From Sandaracinus sp. (GTDB lineage Bacteria > Myxococcota_A > Polyangia > Polyangiales > Houyiibacteriaceae), in contig JACKEH010000012.1 of NCBI GenBank assembly GCA_020633125.1, forward strand, positions 32,743 to 96,742: 64,000 nt of DNA. Direction: 5' to 3'. Both the position numbers and the translations under genes were made by a program. The notes beneath the pieces were generated by a model. It saw only the letters and a program-made list of their open reading frames with translations. It was not told the DNA's origin and did no database searches. Of this stretch, positions 39,050-47,192 are shown one piece after another; position 1 is the first letter of the stretch; each line of letters opens with the position of its first letter.

Positions 39050-41029
39050 GACCAACGACTCCACCAGCAGCACGTCGACCGGCTTGAAGAGGAAAGCCTT
39101 CACGCCCAGCGACGAGAGCACGCGCCAATCGTCCGTCGACGCTTCGCCGGAGAGCAGCACCACGGGTGGGGGGCGCTCGCAGGTCGCGTTCAGCTCCGCG
39201 AGCAGCTCGATGCCGTTGCGCTTCGGCAGCTGCAGGTCGAGCGTCACGAGGTCGAACGCCCCCGCGCGCGCCAACGCCAAACCGGTCTCGCCGTCGTGTG
39301 CGACCTCGACGCCACCGCCGTCGGTCAGCGGGGTGAGCACCTCGACGAGCAGACGCGTCCACGCGACGTTGTCGTCGACGACGAGGACGCGCCGAGGGCG
39401 TCGCGTGGCGACGAGCCGGGCCGACGCTTCGCGCAAGAGCTCGCGGGCGTGCGTCGCGCTGCTCGGCCGCCGCGCGGGGGACTTCTCGAGGCACGATCCG
39501 ACCAACGCGCCGAGCGGCGCCAACGTCGGCGCGATGTCGGAGAGAAACGGCGGTCGCTCGTCGAGGTGGGCCTTCATCGTCGCGAGCGGCGTGCGGTCGG
39601 CGAAGGGGGGACGACCGCTCGCGAGCTCGAACGCGAGCACGCCGAACGCGTAGAGGTCGGCCGCGACCGAGAGCGCGTTCGCGTCGCGCATCACGCGCTC
39701 GGGCGCCGCGTAGCCCGGAGTCAACGACCCGGGCGCCGGTCCTTCTTCTCCCGGCACGCTCGCCAGACCGAAGTCGATGAGCTTCACGTTCCAGTGCGGG
39801 TCCACCATCACGTTCGCGGGCTTGAGGTCCCCGTGCACGACTCCCGCTTCGTGAATCGCCTCGAGCCCTGCGAGCACCTGATCGAGCACCGAGAGCACGA
39901 CCGGCAGCTCGGGGCGCCCTTCGGCCAGGCGACGATCGAGGGATTCGCCGAGCACGTGCTCGACCACCAAGACGGTGCTCCCCGCGTGCTCCAGCAGATC
40001 GAAGACGCGGATCACGTTGGAGTGTCGAATGCGCGCGAGCGCACGCGCCTCGCTTCGAGCGCGCGTGGGATCACCGAGCACGAACTTGAGCGAAACGTCG
40101 CGGCCGAGCGCGGGGTCGGTGGCGAGGTAGACGCGTCCGAAGCCCCCTCGCCCGAGCTCCGTCTGAATGCGGTAGCCCTCGACCTCGGTGCCAGGGAGCC
40201 AAACCTGCTCGTCCGGCTTCGCGGTCGGAAACTCCGTGTCGCGGCCGAGCTCGCGCGTGAGGGCGTCGACGACCTCGACCATCGACGGCGGCCTTCGCGC
40301 GGGGTCGGACGCCAGGCCGCGCGCGACGAGCTCCACCAAGCGCGGGCTGTGGCCGGCGAGGCGACGTCGCTCCCCTCGCGAGAGGAGCTCGATCGTCTCG
40401 GCGGTGTCGCGCGCGGAAGCGAGGTCCACGGGGGGAAGACCCGTGAGCAGAAAGTGGAGGAGGGCGACCACGCCGTAGACGTCCGCACGAACGTCGGCTT
40501 CGTCGCCGACGAAGAGCTCCGGCGCACGGTAGGTCGGGAGGTCGAGGCGGTCGGCGCCGCTCGAGTCGGCGTCTTTCGCGTCGCGAAGTCGGGCGCGGCC
40601 GAACCCGTGCACGACGGGGATGTCGTCGCCACCGAAGACGATCACCTCGGGGCGAAGGTCTCGATGCACGATCCCCTGCGCGTGCGCGGCTTGGACGGCC
40701 TCGGCGACGTGCTTCGTCCACTGCACGGCTTGTCGCGTCGTCGGGAGCGCCACGGCGACTCGGGCCGCGAGCGTCTCCGTGCCGACATGCTCGTAGACGA
40801 GGCAGAGGGTGTCGCCATCCGACACGACGTCGAGCAAGCGAGGCAGGCCGGGGTGAAGAGCGCCTCCGAGCATGCGCGCCTCCCGATCGAGGCGCCGCCG
40901 CTCCGCCTCGACCCGTCGGCCTCGCAGGACCTTCACGTCGACGGTGCGCGCGAGGTGATCGTCGAATGCGACGTGCAGGGCTCCACCTGCGTCCGCGTAG
41001 ATCGGCTCACCCCTTCGGTATCGCGACAC
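39023..41029 (-). CDS. Pseudokinase - Ser/Thr kinase - receiver fusion protein
   Basis: A 668-residue protein with three modules. Module 1 (about 1-265) has kinase marks VDVKVL, IVHRDLRPEVIVF and YRAPELF, but no Gly-loop, and DFG is replaced by HGFG, so the metal-binding Asp is lost: a pseudokinase. Module 2 (about 285-545) is a complete kinase: LGRGGFGRVYLATD, SLKFVLG, VVHGDLKPANVMV, IDFGLA, AAPERV. Module 3 (about 555-668) is a complete receiver: VLVVDDNVAW, acceptor Asp in LVTLDLQLPKRNG, LLSGEAS and Lys in FLFKPVD. It therefore should join His-Asp and Ser/Thr signalling. No TM segment; cytoplasmic. Confidence 0.88.
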   Translation of the reverse strand: MSRYRRGEPIYADAGGALHVAFDDHLARTVDVKVLRGRRVEAERRRLDREARMLGGALHPGLPRLLDVVSDGDTLCLVYEHVGTETLAARVAVALPTTRQAVQWTKHVAEAVQAAHAQGIVHRDLRPEVIVFGGDDIPVVHGFGRARLRDAKDADSSGADRLDLPTYRAPELFVGDEADVRADVYGVVALLHFLLTGLPPVDLASARDTAETIELLSRGERRRLAGHSPRLVELVARGLASDPARRPPSMVEVVDALTRELGRDTEFPTAKPDEQVWLPGTEVEGYRIQTELGRGGFGRVYLATDPALGRDVSLKFVLGDPTRARSEARALARIRHSNVIRVFDLLEHAGSTVLVVEHVLGESLDRRLAEGRPELPVVLSVLDQVLAGLEAIHEAGVVHGDLKPANVMVDPHWNVKLIDFGLASVPGEEGPAPGSLTPGYAAPERVMRDANALSVAADLYAFGVLAFELASGRPPFADRTPLATMKAHLDERPPFLSDIAPTLAPLGALVGSCLEKSPARRPSSATHARELLREASARLVATRRPRRVLVVDDNVAWTRLLVEVLTPLTDGGGVEVAHDGETGLALARAGAFDLVTLDLQLPKRNGIELLAELNATCERPPPVVLLSGEASTDDWRVLSSLGVKAFLFKPVDVLLVESLVLRLFAESE

Positions 41030-41373
41030 GGCGTCACTTTACCAAAATCCGAAACGCGTCCGCGTATGGTGACGATCGCTCGCATCCAAGCGACCCGCAT
41101 TCCGCAGATTGTGGCGCACCTGGTGGGCAACGCGCCCCACGCCGTCGTGGCCACGCGAGCCCCCATCGTCGACGCGAGCCCGGTTCTGTCGCCGACGCTT
41201 GACCTCACGAACGGGCTTTTGGTACTCCCATCACGCTCAGGTTCCCGTTTTCTCGCGCTTTTCGGCACGATGGCGCGTGGGGGCGTCGGGGCGAGGACGG
41301 AACCGGCGCGGGTCGCGTCGGGCATTGCGACCGTACGAGGCCGTCGGGCGACGGCGACGGGAGATTGGGTTCC
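41030..41373. other. 344-bp divergent intergenic region with a weak candidate promoter
   Basis: Between the kinase-receiver start (minus) and the sensor start (plus). TTGACC (41199-41204), an 18-nt spacer and TACTCC (41223-41228) form a weak promoter for the sensor gene. No gene with a ribosome binding site is seen here. Confidence 0.4.
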
Positions 41374-42834
41374 ATGCGGCTGAAGATCATCGCAGGCAAT
41401 CTCGTGGCGGTGCTCCTCGTGGGCCTCGGGTCGTTCTTCTACCTTCGCGCCGAGCTCGAGGGCTCGTTGGGCGCGCGGATCGACCACGAGATCTCCGGGG
41501 ACGGGGAGGTCGTCAGCTCGGCCTTCCGACTCAACGCCTTCGAGTTCATGCAGCAGGTCGCGGGGCGCGCGCAGCAGCGCGAGATTCGCCTCGCCTACGG
41601 CGCGCTCGACGAGAACAGCCGCCGCACGCGTGCGCACGAGCAAGCGAACGGAATCGCGGCGTGGTTCCAGGATCCTTCGCGTGGACGTGGGGGCCGACCG
41701 GACTTGGTCGTCCTGACCGACGAGACCGGTCGCGTCATCGCGCGTGACACGGACGTCAACCGACTCAACGGCACGAACCTCGTGCAGACGTTGCCGTCGG
41801 TGCGTCGGGTCCTGGCCGGCGAGCCGGCGCACGACGCGTGGATGTACGCCGACGAAGGCAAGCTCCTCGCGGTGGCGATGGCGCCCGTGCGCAACGAAGA
41901 GGGCGGTGTCATCGGCGCGCTGGTCGTCGGCTACGACATCTCCAACGGCATGGCGACGCGACTCGGCCAGCTCGTCGATCGCAAGGTCGCGTTCGTGCGT
42001 GAGGGACGCGTCTACAGCTCGAACCTCGGCAACGCGGACGCGCTCAACTCGGCGCTCGGCGGTGACCTCGCGAGCGCGGCTTCGGCGGCGGCCGAGGGCA
42101 GCGCCAGCTCGGCGATTCAGACCGACCTCGGAGGCGCGTCGTACGTCGGCACGATTCGGCGGCTGCCGCTCACGGCGTCCCAGCCCGTCACCCTCGCGGT
42201 GCTCGGGGACCGCACCGAAGCGATGGCCCCGGCGGCCAGCGCGAAGATCATCCTGATCCTCATGGCGGTCGGCGTGTTGCTCGTCCTCGTGTACGGCTTC
42301 CTCGTCGGCACCAGCCTCCTCAAGCCGCTCGAGGCGATCGAGGAGGGCGTGCTCACCATCATCAACGGTCGCACGGATGTGCGCATCGACGTGGAGAGCC
42401 AGGAGTTCGGTGGCCTCGCGTACCGGATCAACCAGCTCGTGAACATGTTCACGGGCACGGAAGAGACGGACGAAGAAGGACGCTCGGTCGGCATGAGCGG
42501 CAACTTCGCGGCGGTCGACGAGTCTGGTGGACCGGGCAGCGGCACCTCGCCGGCAGCTCCCGCGGCAGGCGGTGGCGACGAAGCCGACGCGGAGCTCGCG
42601 GCGAAGCTCGCGGCCGAGTCGGAGGCGGACTACCACGCGCGTGTCTACCGCGAGTACGTGGCGGCGAAGCAGGCGGCGGGCGAGGACGTGTCGAACATTC
42701 CCGAAGACCGCTTCATTCAGCGCCTTCAGAAGAACGCGGAGAGCCTGGTGGCCAAGAACAAGTGCCGCATGGTGCGCTTCGAGGTCGTCGTGAAGGGCGA
42801 CCAGGTCACGCTGCGGCCGGTGATCATTCGCTGA
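41374..42834 (+). CDS. Cache/HAMP-type membrane sensor with myxobacterial C-terminal domain
   Basis: A 486-residue membrane protein from ATG 41374. TM1 (IIAGNLVAVLLVGLGSFFYL) is followed by a periplasmic Cache-like sensor domain, about 30-285 (RPDLVVLTDETGRVIARDTDV, LLAVAMAPVRNEEGGVIGALVVGYD), then TM2 (IILILMAVGVLLVLVYGFLVG) and a HAMP-like segment (LKPLEAIEEGVLTIINGR). A disordered linker leads to a helical C-terminal domain (ADYHARVYREYVAAKQAAGE, FIQRLQKNAESLV) ending VTLRPVIIR. I recall this C-terminus from the myxobacterial MXAN_5187 family. There is no kinase, cyclase or chemotaxis signalling domain. Confidence 0.78.
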   Translation: MRLKIIAGNLVAVLLVGLGSFFYLRAELEGSLGARIDHEISGDGEVVSSAFRLNAFEFMQQVAGRAQQREIRLAYGALDENSRRTRAHEQANGIAAWFQDPSRGRGGRPDLVVLTDETGRVIARDTDVNRLNGTNLVQTLPSVRRVLAGEPAHDAWMYADEGKLLAVAMAPVRNEEGGVIGALVVGYDISNGMATRLGQLVDRKVAFVREGRVYSSNLGNADALNSALGGDLASAASAAAEGSASSAIQTDLGGASYVGTIRRLPLTASQPVTLAVLGDRTEAMAPAASAKIILILMAVGVLLVLVYGFLVGTSLLKPLEAIEEGVLTIINGRTDVRIDVESQEFGGLAYRINQLVNMFTGTEETDEEGRSVGMSGNFAAVDESGGPGSGTSPAAPAAGGGDEADAELAAKLAAESEADYHARVYREYVAAKQAAGEDVSNIPEDRFIQRLQKNAESLVAKNKCRMVRFEVVVKGDQVTLRPVIIR

Positions 42835-42856
42835 CCCACGCGTCGCGACGAGAAGA

Positions 42857-42879
42857 GGGGGCCGAAAGGCCCCCTTTTT
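42857..42879 (+). terminator. Rho-independent terminator after the sensor gene
   Basis: GGGGGCC-GAAA-GGCCCCC followed by TTTTT; a GNRA-type tetraloop hairpin. Confidence 0.92.
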
Positions 42880-42945
42880 CGTGTGTGCTTTTCGGCCTTC
42901 GCGCGCGCTTCGTGGTGCGACGTCGGCTCGTGTACGCTCCGCGGC

Positions 42946-43368
42946 GTGGCGCGCATCGTCGATTCGGACTCGGAGATTCGTTCGCTGGCGGCGTCGCTTC
43001 GCCGCATCGCCGTGCTGGGCATCAAGCCCGACGACCGGACTTACGAGCCGGCGCATTACGTGCCCGCGAAGCTGCAACGCCTCGGCGTGGAGATCGTGCC
43101 CGTCCCGACCCGCTACCCCGAGGTCGACGTGATCTTGGGGGTGCCGGTGCAACGCGACTTGCGTGCGGTCGGCGCCGTCGATCTCGTGTGTGTGTTTCGC
43201 CGAACCGAGGACCTCCCGCCGCACGAGGCCGACCTCGTCGCGCTTGGACCGCCCGCCGTGTGGCTTCAAAGCGGCATTCGCGACGACGCCTTCGCGGGTC
43301 GGCTCGTGGATGCGGGCATCGACGTCGTGCAGAGCCGGTGCCTCATGGTCGAGCGCATGCGCGGCTGA
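42946..43368 (+). CDS. CoA-binding domain protein (YccU-like)
   Basis: A 140-residue Rossmann-type CoA-binding protein. GTG 42946 gives ARIVDSDSEIRSLAASLRRIAVLGIKPD. Family features are visible: IAVLGIKPDDRTYEPAHYVPAKLQRLGVEIVPV, VDLVCVFRRTEDLPPH, and PPAVWLQSGIRDDAFAGRLVDAGIDVVQSRCLMVE. It corresponds to the CoA_binding_2 family; the role of the stand-alone proteins in cells is not well defined. It follows the sensor gene but beyond a strong terminator, so it is probably separately expressed. Confidence 0.85.
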   Translation: MARIVDSDSEIRSLAASLRRIAVLGIKPDDRTYEPAHYVPAKLQRLGVEIVPVPTRYPEVDVILGVPVQRDLRAVGAVDLVCVFRRTEDLPPHEADLVALGPPAVWLQSGIRDDAFAGRLVDAGIDVVQSRCLMVERMRG

Positions 43369-43563
43369 GAGCGGCCCCGCTTGCACGCATCCGTGCGAGT
43401 GCAGCGCGGCTTGGTGGAGCGAGCCGCTTCGGGGAGGCGGCGCGCGCCCTCGAAGAGAAGGAAGCACGAAACAGTGCAGCTCCTTCGTGCTCTGACGGCA
43501 CCACGTGCTCACTCCGTGCGTGCACGCCTTGCAGTGATCGCCGCCGGGGGCATGATCGCGCCG
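43369..43563. other. Intergenic region rich in GTGC/GCAC hairpins
   Basis: 195 bp without a supported gene. It contains a hairpin just after the CoA-binding gene (TGCACGCA...TGCGAGTGCA, 43382-43403) and a second one, GCACGAA (43464-43470) with TTCGTGC (43484-43490). They may be a terminator and a leader structure for the next gene. Confidence 0.4.
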
Positions 43564-44031
43564 ATGAGCGAGGACCTTCTCACCGAGCTGCACCGTCGGA
43601 TCGAAGACGAGATCGACGGACTCACGGTCATGCCCGACGGGCTTCGTGCGGTCGTCGACGCCCGCTTCGGCGAGATCTCGCTCTGCATCGATCACGACCC
43701 CGAAGAAGAGATGATTCGGGTGAGCGTGGCGGTCGCGCCTCCCGCCGGCGCGGGCCGCAGCTTCCTCGTGTGGTGCCTCGCGCTCAACGCGCGCTACTGG
43801 GACGTGAAGGTCGGCCTCGATTCGCGAGGGCGTCTGCTCGCGCACGCGGATCTCGACGCGGACGAAGGCGTCGACATCGAGCGTCTCGCGGAGGCCGTCG
43901 TCGAACGCGCCGAGGCCGTCGTGGACGTGCTCGACGAAGATCTCGTGCAGTGGCTTCTCGAGCGCGAGCTCGGGACACCGGACCAACGCGAGCGTTGGCA
44001 GTCGGCGCGCGAAGAAGAGGAAGACGCGTAG
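43564..44031 (+). CDS. YbjN/secretion-chaperone-like hypothetical protein
   Basis: A 155-residue acidic soluble protein from ATG 43564 (MSEDLLTELHRRIEDEIDGL). The pattern of a helix, then strands (AVVDARFGEISLCIDHDPEEEMIRVSVAV), then FLVWCLALNARYWDVKVGLDSRGRLLAHADL, and a C-terminal helix pair, resembles the YbjN / type III secretion chaperone fold. The resemblance is by structure pattern only. The tail is strongly charged (SAREEEEDA). A 14-bp tandem array follows the stop. Confidence 0.6.
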   Translation: MSEDLLTELHRRIEDEIDGLTVMPDGLRAVVDARFGEISLCIDHDPEEEMIRVSVAVAPPAGAGRSFLVWCLALNARYWDVKVGLDSRGRLLAHADLDADEGVDIERLAEAVVERAEAVVDVLDEDLVQWLLERELGTPDQRERWQSAREEEEDA

Positions 44032-44076
44032 CTCGCCGTACGAGCGCGATGCCTGACGCTCGCGACGTTGGGCGCC

Positions 44077-44144
44077 GTGTCACGAGCGGTGTGTCACGAG
44101 CGGTGTGTCACGAGCGGTGTGTCACGAGCGGTGTGTCACGAGCC
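44077..44144. repeat. 14-bp tandem repeat array, five units
   Basis: Units GTGTCACGAGCGGT start at 44077, 44091, 44105, 44119 and 44133; the last is partial. It lies between the 3' ends of the YbjN-like gene and the KAS III-like gene. Confidence 0.92.
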
Positions 44145-44151
44145 GAACGAA

Positions 44152-44184
44152 CGAGGGCGAGAACCCGGTGCGGTCTCGCCCTCG
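44152..44184 (-). terminator. Terminator after the KAS III-like gene
   Basis: 11-bp stem CGAGGGCGAGA / TCTCGCCCTCG with an 11-nt loop, 21 bp past the stop; no T run. Confidence 0.5.
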
Positions 44185-44205
44185 TCGCGCGTGGTACGAA
44201 CGCCG

Positions 44206-45258
44206 TCAGAGGCGAATCAAACACGCGCCCCAGTGCAAGCCGCTCCCGAGCGCGAACATGCAGGCGAGCTGGCCTTCGCGGACCTTGCCGTCGCGACGGA
44301 GCTCGTCGAGCAAGATGCCGATCGTGGCGGCGCTGGTGTTGCCGAAACGCGCGATGTTCGAAGGCACCTTCGCTTCCGGCACCCCGAGCGCTTGGCGCAC
44401 CGCGCCGTTGATGCGGTCGTTGGCCTGGTGCGCGAGGAACCAATCGACGTCGTCGAGCGTGACGCCGTGGGCCTCGCAGACCGAGCGCACGGTGCGGCTC
44501 AGCTCGATGACCGCGGTCTTCATCAAGTCTTGCCCCTGCATCTTCGGGATGTGCTCCTCGCGGTGGAACATCTCCGGCGTGAAGTAGGGGCGGCTTCGAA
44601 AGCCTCCGCTGGGGATGAAGATGCGGTCGTAGAGGCGACCGTCGGTGTGAAGCTCGGCGCCGAGGAAACCACGGCCCGGCTCGGCCTTCTGCAGGATCAT
44701 CGCCGCGGCGCCGTCTCCGAAGAGCACCGCGAGGCCGCGGTGACGGTTGCCGCGTGCGAGCGCTTCTTCGCTCACCTGCCGGTCGGACTCGCCCGTGAGG
44801 ACGTCCCAATCCTCCCAAGGCATGAAGCCCGCGTGGGCGTCGGCGCCGATGAAGAGGATGGTCTTGGCGGCGCCGGTCTCGATGAGGCCGTTCGCAACCT
44901 GCAGCGCGTAGGGCACCGCGGCGCATTGCTGGCGAATGTCGAGGGCCGGCACGCGCGGGATGCCGAGCTTCGCGCCGAGCAAACCACCCGAGCCGGGGAA
45001 GATGAACTCGGGCGTCATCGTCGCGAAGAGGATGAAGTCGACGTCTTCGGGCTCGAGGTTCGCGTCCTTGAGCGCGCGACGTGCGGCGACGAGTCCGAGG
45101 TCGCTGACGCCTTCGCCTTCGGCGACGAAGTGACGCTGCCCGATGCCGGTGCGCGGACGGATCCACGCGTCGCTCGTGTCCATCACGCGAGAGAGCTGAT
45201 CGTTCGTGACCGGCTCGCCGGGGACGTGGTGACCGGTGCCTACGATGGTGATGCCCAT
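44206..45258 (-). CDS. 3-oxoacyl-ACP synthase III-like (FabH-type) thiolase-fold enzyme
   Basis: Condensing enzyme with the complete Cys-His-Asn triad: Cys112 (IRQQCAAVPYAL), His in FLAHQAN and Asn in FGNTSAA. ATG 45258 gives MGITIVGTGHHVPGE, the normal FabH N-terminus; 350 residues, slightly long because of an insert around 145-185 (GFMPWEDWDVLTGESD). It is not in a fatty-acid gene cluster, so it may serve a specialised acyl chain or secondary metabolite rather than housekeeping synthesis. Transcribed alone. Confidence 0.88.
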   Translation of the reverse strand: MGITIVGTGHHVPGEPVTNDQLSRVMDTSDAWIRPRTGIGQRHFVAEGEGVSDLGLVAARRALKDANLEPEDVDFILFATMTPEFIFPGSGGLLGAKLGIPRVPALDIRQQCAAVPYALQVANGLIETGAAKTILFIGADAHAGFMPWEDWDVLTGESDRQVSEEALARGNRHRGLAVLFGDGAAAMILQKAEPGRGFLGAELHTDGRLYDRIFIPSGGFRSRPYFTPEMFHREEHIPKMQGQDLMKTAVIELSRTVRSVCEAHGVTLDDVDWFLAHQANDRINGAVRQALGVPEAKVPSNIARFGNTSAATIGILLDELRRDGKVREGQLACMFALGSGLHWGACLIRL

Positions 45259-45369
45259 GCCGCGCACGTAGCAGGGTTCTGATGCGCGGCACTGACGCGC
45301 TGCGTCGTGCAAGAAGGGCCCGTCCGCGACGAGGAACGGGCGCGATCCGGACGCGTTTCGGGCGTCGCG

Positions 45370-45903
45370 TCAGGATTCGTCGAGCTCGTCGGCCTGCACG
45401 AAGGTGCCGTGGCGACGGTCCTTCACGACGCCCGGAAAACGAAGCAGGCGGTTGTGCATGGCGACGTAGACGCCGGGCGTCGCGACCTGCACCGCGAGCA
45501 GCGCCTCGGTCAGGTTCTGCATCGCGTCGGTGTTACGAAGCGCGAAGGGACGCATCGCGCCGGTGAGCACGATCGGTACGCGCGGGGTCGGCAAGAGCGC
45601 GTGAATCGCTTCGCCGCTCGTGGCGAGGCGATCGGTGCCGTGCACGATGACGACGCCGTCGTGCGAGGTGGCCATGACGTCGGCGGTGCGCGCGATGAGC
45701 GAATGATCGTCGGCGGTCATCTCGAGGCTGTCCTTGTTCATCAAGGGCACCCGCGTGATGGCGACGCCACGAAGCTCCATGCTCGCGAGCATGACGTCGA
45801 GGTTCGAGACGGCGTTGATGAGCACGCCGCGAAGCTCGTCGTAGGTCTTCTCGATGGTGCCGCCCGTGGTGACGAGGGCGATGCGCTTCGGGGTCACGGC
45901 CAC
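45370..45903 (-). CDS. Small asparaginase-domain protein
   Basis: A 177-residue protein with the N-terminal domain of L-asparaginases: first active-site motif VTTGGTIEKTYDE, second VHGTDRLATSGEAI (usual HGTDT reads HGTDR), and VPIVLTGAMRPF. Full asparaginases are about 320 residues; short single-domain forms of this size are known, so it need not be truncated. The start is uncertain: GTG 45903 (AVTPKRIALVTTGG) is preferred; ATG 45933 lies at the edge of a CCCGTG repeat. Catalysis of asparagine hydrolysis is likely but the altered HGTD motif makes substrate uncertain. Confidence 0.75.
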   Translation of the reverse strand: MAVTPKRIALVTTGGTIEKTYDELRGVLINAVSNLDVMLASMELRGVAITRVPLMNKDSLEMTADDHSLIARTADVMATSHDGVVIVHGTDRLATSGEAIHALLPTPRVPIVLTGAMRPFALRNTDAMQNLTEALLAVQVATPGVYVAMHNRLLRFPGVVKDRRHGTFVQADELDES

Positions 45904-46056
45904 GACGCAGAAGTAGCACGAGCCTTCCGCCATGCCCGTGCCCGTGCCCGTGCCCGCGCCCGACCCCGTGCCCCGCGCCGCGTGTGCCCGTGTCGAAGCT
46001 CCCGCCGGGGCCCCTCCGTTGCCGTGAGGGTACGGGGGCCTTAGCCTTTCTCTTCG

Positions 46057-46989
46057 ATGAACGACGATCGCAGCGCCACGGGGCTCTCCACCTTCACGGC
46101 CTTCGTCTCGGCCCGCCGAGACGCCGTGCGCGGCGGCGGGACCGACGAGGCGACGCGCTACGCGTTCGGGGCCGACCTGCAGATGCTGCGGACGATGCGC
46201 CGCATGAAACCGCTCGAGATGTTCGTCGGCTCCGCGGTCCGCGCGATGGGGACCTTCCTCGCGTCGCAGAACCTCGGGACGATGGTTCGTGTCGGTCCGA
46301 CCCAGAGCCCGCGGCTCTACCGCATCGCGAAGGAGTGCGCCGACGCCCTCGGCGTCGCGGTGCCCACGCTCTACGTCGCCAACAGTCCGGTGATGAACGC
46401 GTACACCTACGGCACCGACGACGACTCGTTCATCGTCGTACACGCGAAGCTGGTCGATCACTTCACCGACGACGAGCTGAAGTTCGTGATCGGCCACGAG
46501 ATGGGCCACATCCAGAACCGGCACGTGGTCTACCTCACCGCGATGCGCCTGCTGACGAGCGGCTTCGCGCAGCTGATTCGTTTCTTGATCGAGCCCGTGC
46601 TGCTGACCTGGAGTCGACGCGCGGAGATCACCTGCGACCGCGCGGGCCTGCTCTGCTGCGGCGACATCGACGTCGCGACGCGCACCTTCCTGAAGATGGC
46701 GTGTGGCTCGACCAAGCTCTACGACGAGCTGAACATCGACGCGTACCTCGAGCAGCTCGAGGCCGGTCGCGAGAGCGCGGGGCGTTTCTCGGAGCTCTTC
46801 GCTTCGCACCCCTACCTGCCCAAGCGCATTCGCTCGCTCCAGCTCTTCGCGCAGAGCGACCTCTACCGAACCAGCCTGGGCCTCTCCGGCGGGCTCTCGA
46901 TGGACGAGGTCGACCAACGCACCCTCGAGATCGTGCAGGTGCTCAAGGGCGGCAAGACGGGTGAAGCATCGCTTCCTTCGGGCGAGTGA
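46057..46989 (+). CDS. M48-family zinc metalloprotease
   Basis: A 310-residue protein with the M48 motif VIGHEMGHIQNRHVVYLT near residues 145-162; the third ligand Glu is in SRRAEITCDRAGLLC. No strong N-terminal signal peptide or TM helix is seen; a moderately hydrophobic stretch (LLTSGFAQLIRFLIEPVLLTW) lies after the motif, as in HtpX-like proteins. Upstream region SPRLYRIAKECADALGV and NSPVMNAYTYGTDDDSFIVVH are typical of the family. It may act on membrane proteins. The dynamin-like gene follows on the same strand after 203 bp. Confidence 0.85.
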   Translation: MNDDRSATGLSTFTAFVSARRDAVRGGGTDEATRYAFGADLQMLRTMRRMKPLEMFVGSAVRAMGTFLASQNLGTMVRVGPTQSPRLYRIAKECADALGVAVPTLYVANSPVMNAYTYGTDDDSFIVVHAKLVDHFTDDELKFVIGHEMGHIQNRHVVYLTAMRLLTSGFAQLIRFLIEPVLLTWSRRAEITCDRAGLLCCGDIDVATRTFLKMACGSTKLYDELNIDAYLEQLEAGRESAGRFSELFASHPYLPKRIRSLQLFAQSDLYRTSLGLSGGLSMDEVDQRTLEIVQVLKGGKTGEASLPSGE

Positions 46990-47192
46990 AAGAAGTCGCG
47001 CCGGTCGAGCGTAGGACGCGCCATGCGCGGAATCCGAGACCTGCGGCGACGGTTCGTGACTCGTGCCCAAGACGCACGAGAGACGCGCGGTCGGAGTGTG
47101 TGCTTCCAGGACGAAGCGGGGGTCGGTAGGCTCCCGGAAGCCCGCCGAGCGCGGGGTTGGCGCGACGTGCTCGGTCGTGCAGCGGAGGAAAC

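Noticed and set aside
41059..41383. Plus-strand open frame from an ATG at 41066 region into the sensor gene start
   Set aside because: No ribosome binding site, overlaps the sensor start in another frame, and has no recognisable composition.
40933..43986. A 1017-codon open frame on the minus strand
   Set aside because: It lies opposite the sensor and neighbouring genes; composition is Arg/His/Asp-rich without domains, as expected for antisense frames in GC-rich DNA.
45370..45903. Truncated L-asparaginase pseudogene
   Set aside because: Although shorter than classical enzymes, single-domain forms of this size exist and the frame ends cleanly with no remnant of the second domain downstream.
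45931..45960. CCCGTG hexamer run before the asparaginase gene
   Set aside because: Only about five short units; too small and GC-simple to interpret beyond a start-site uncertainty.
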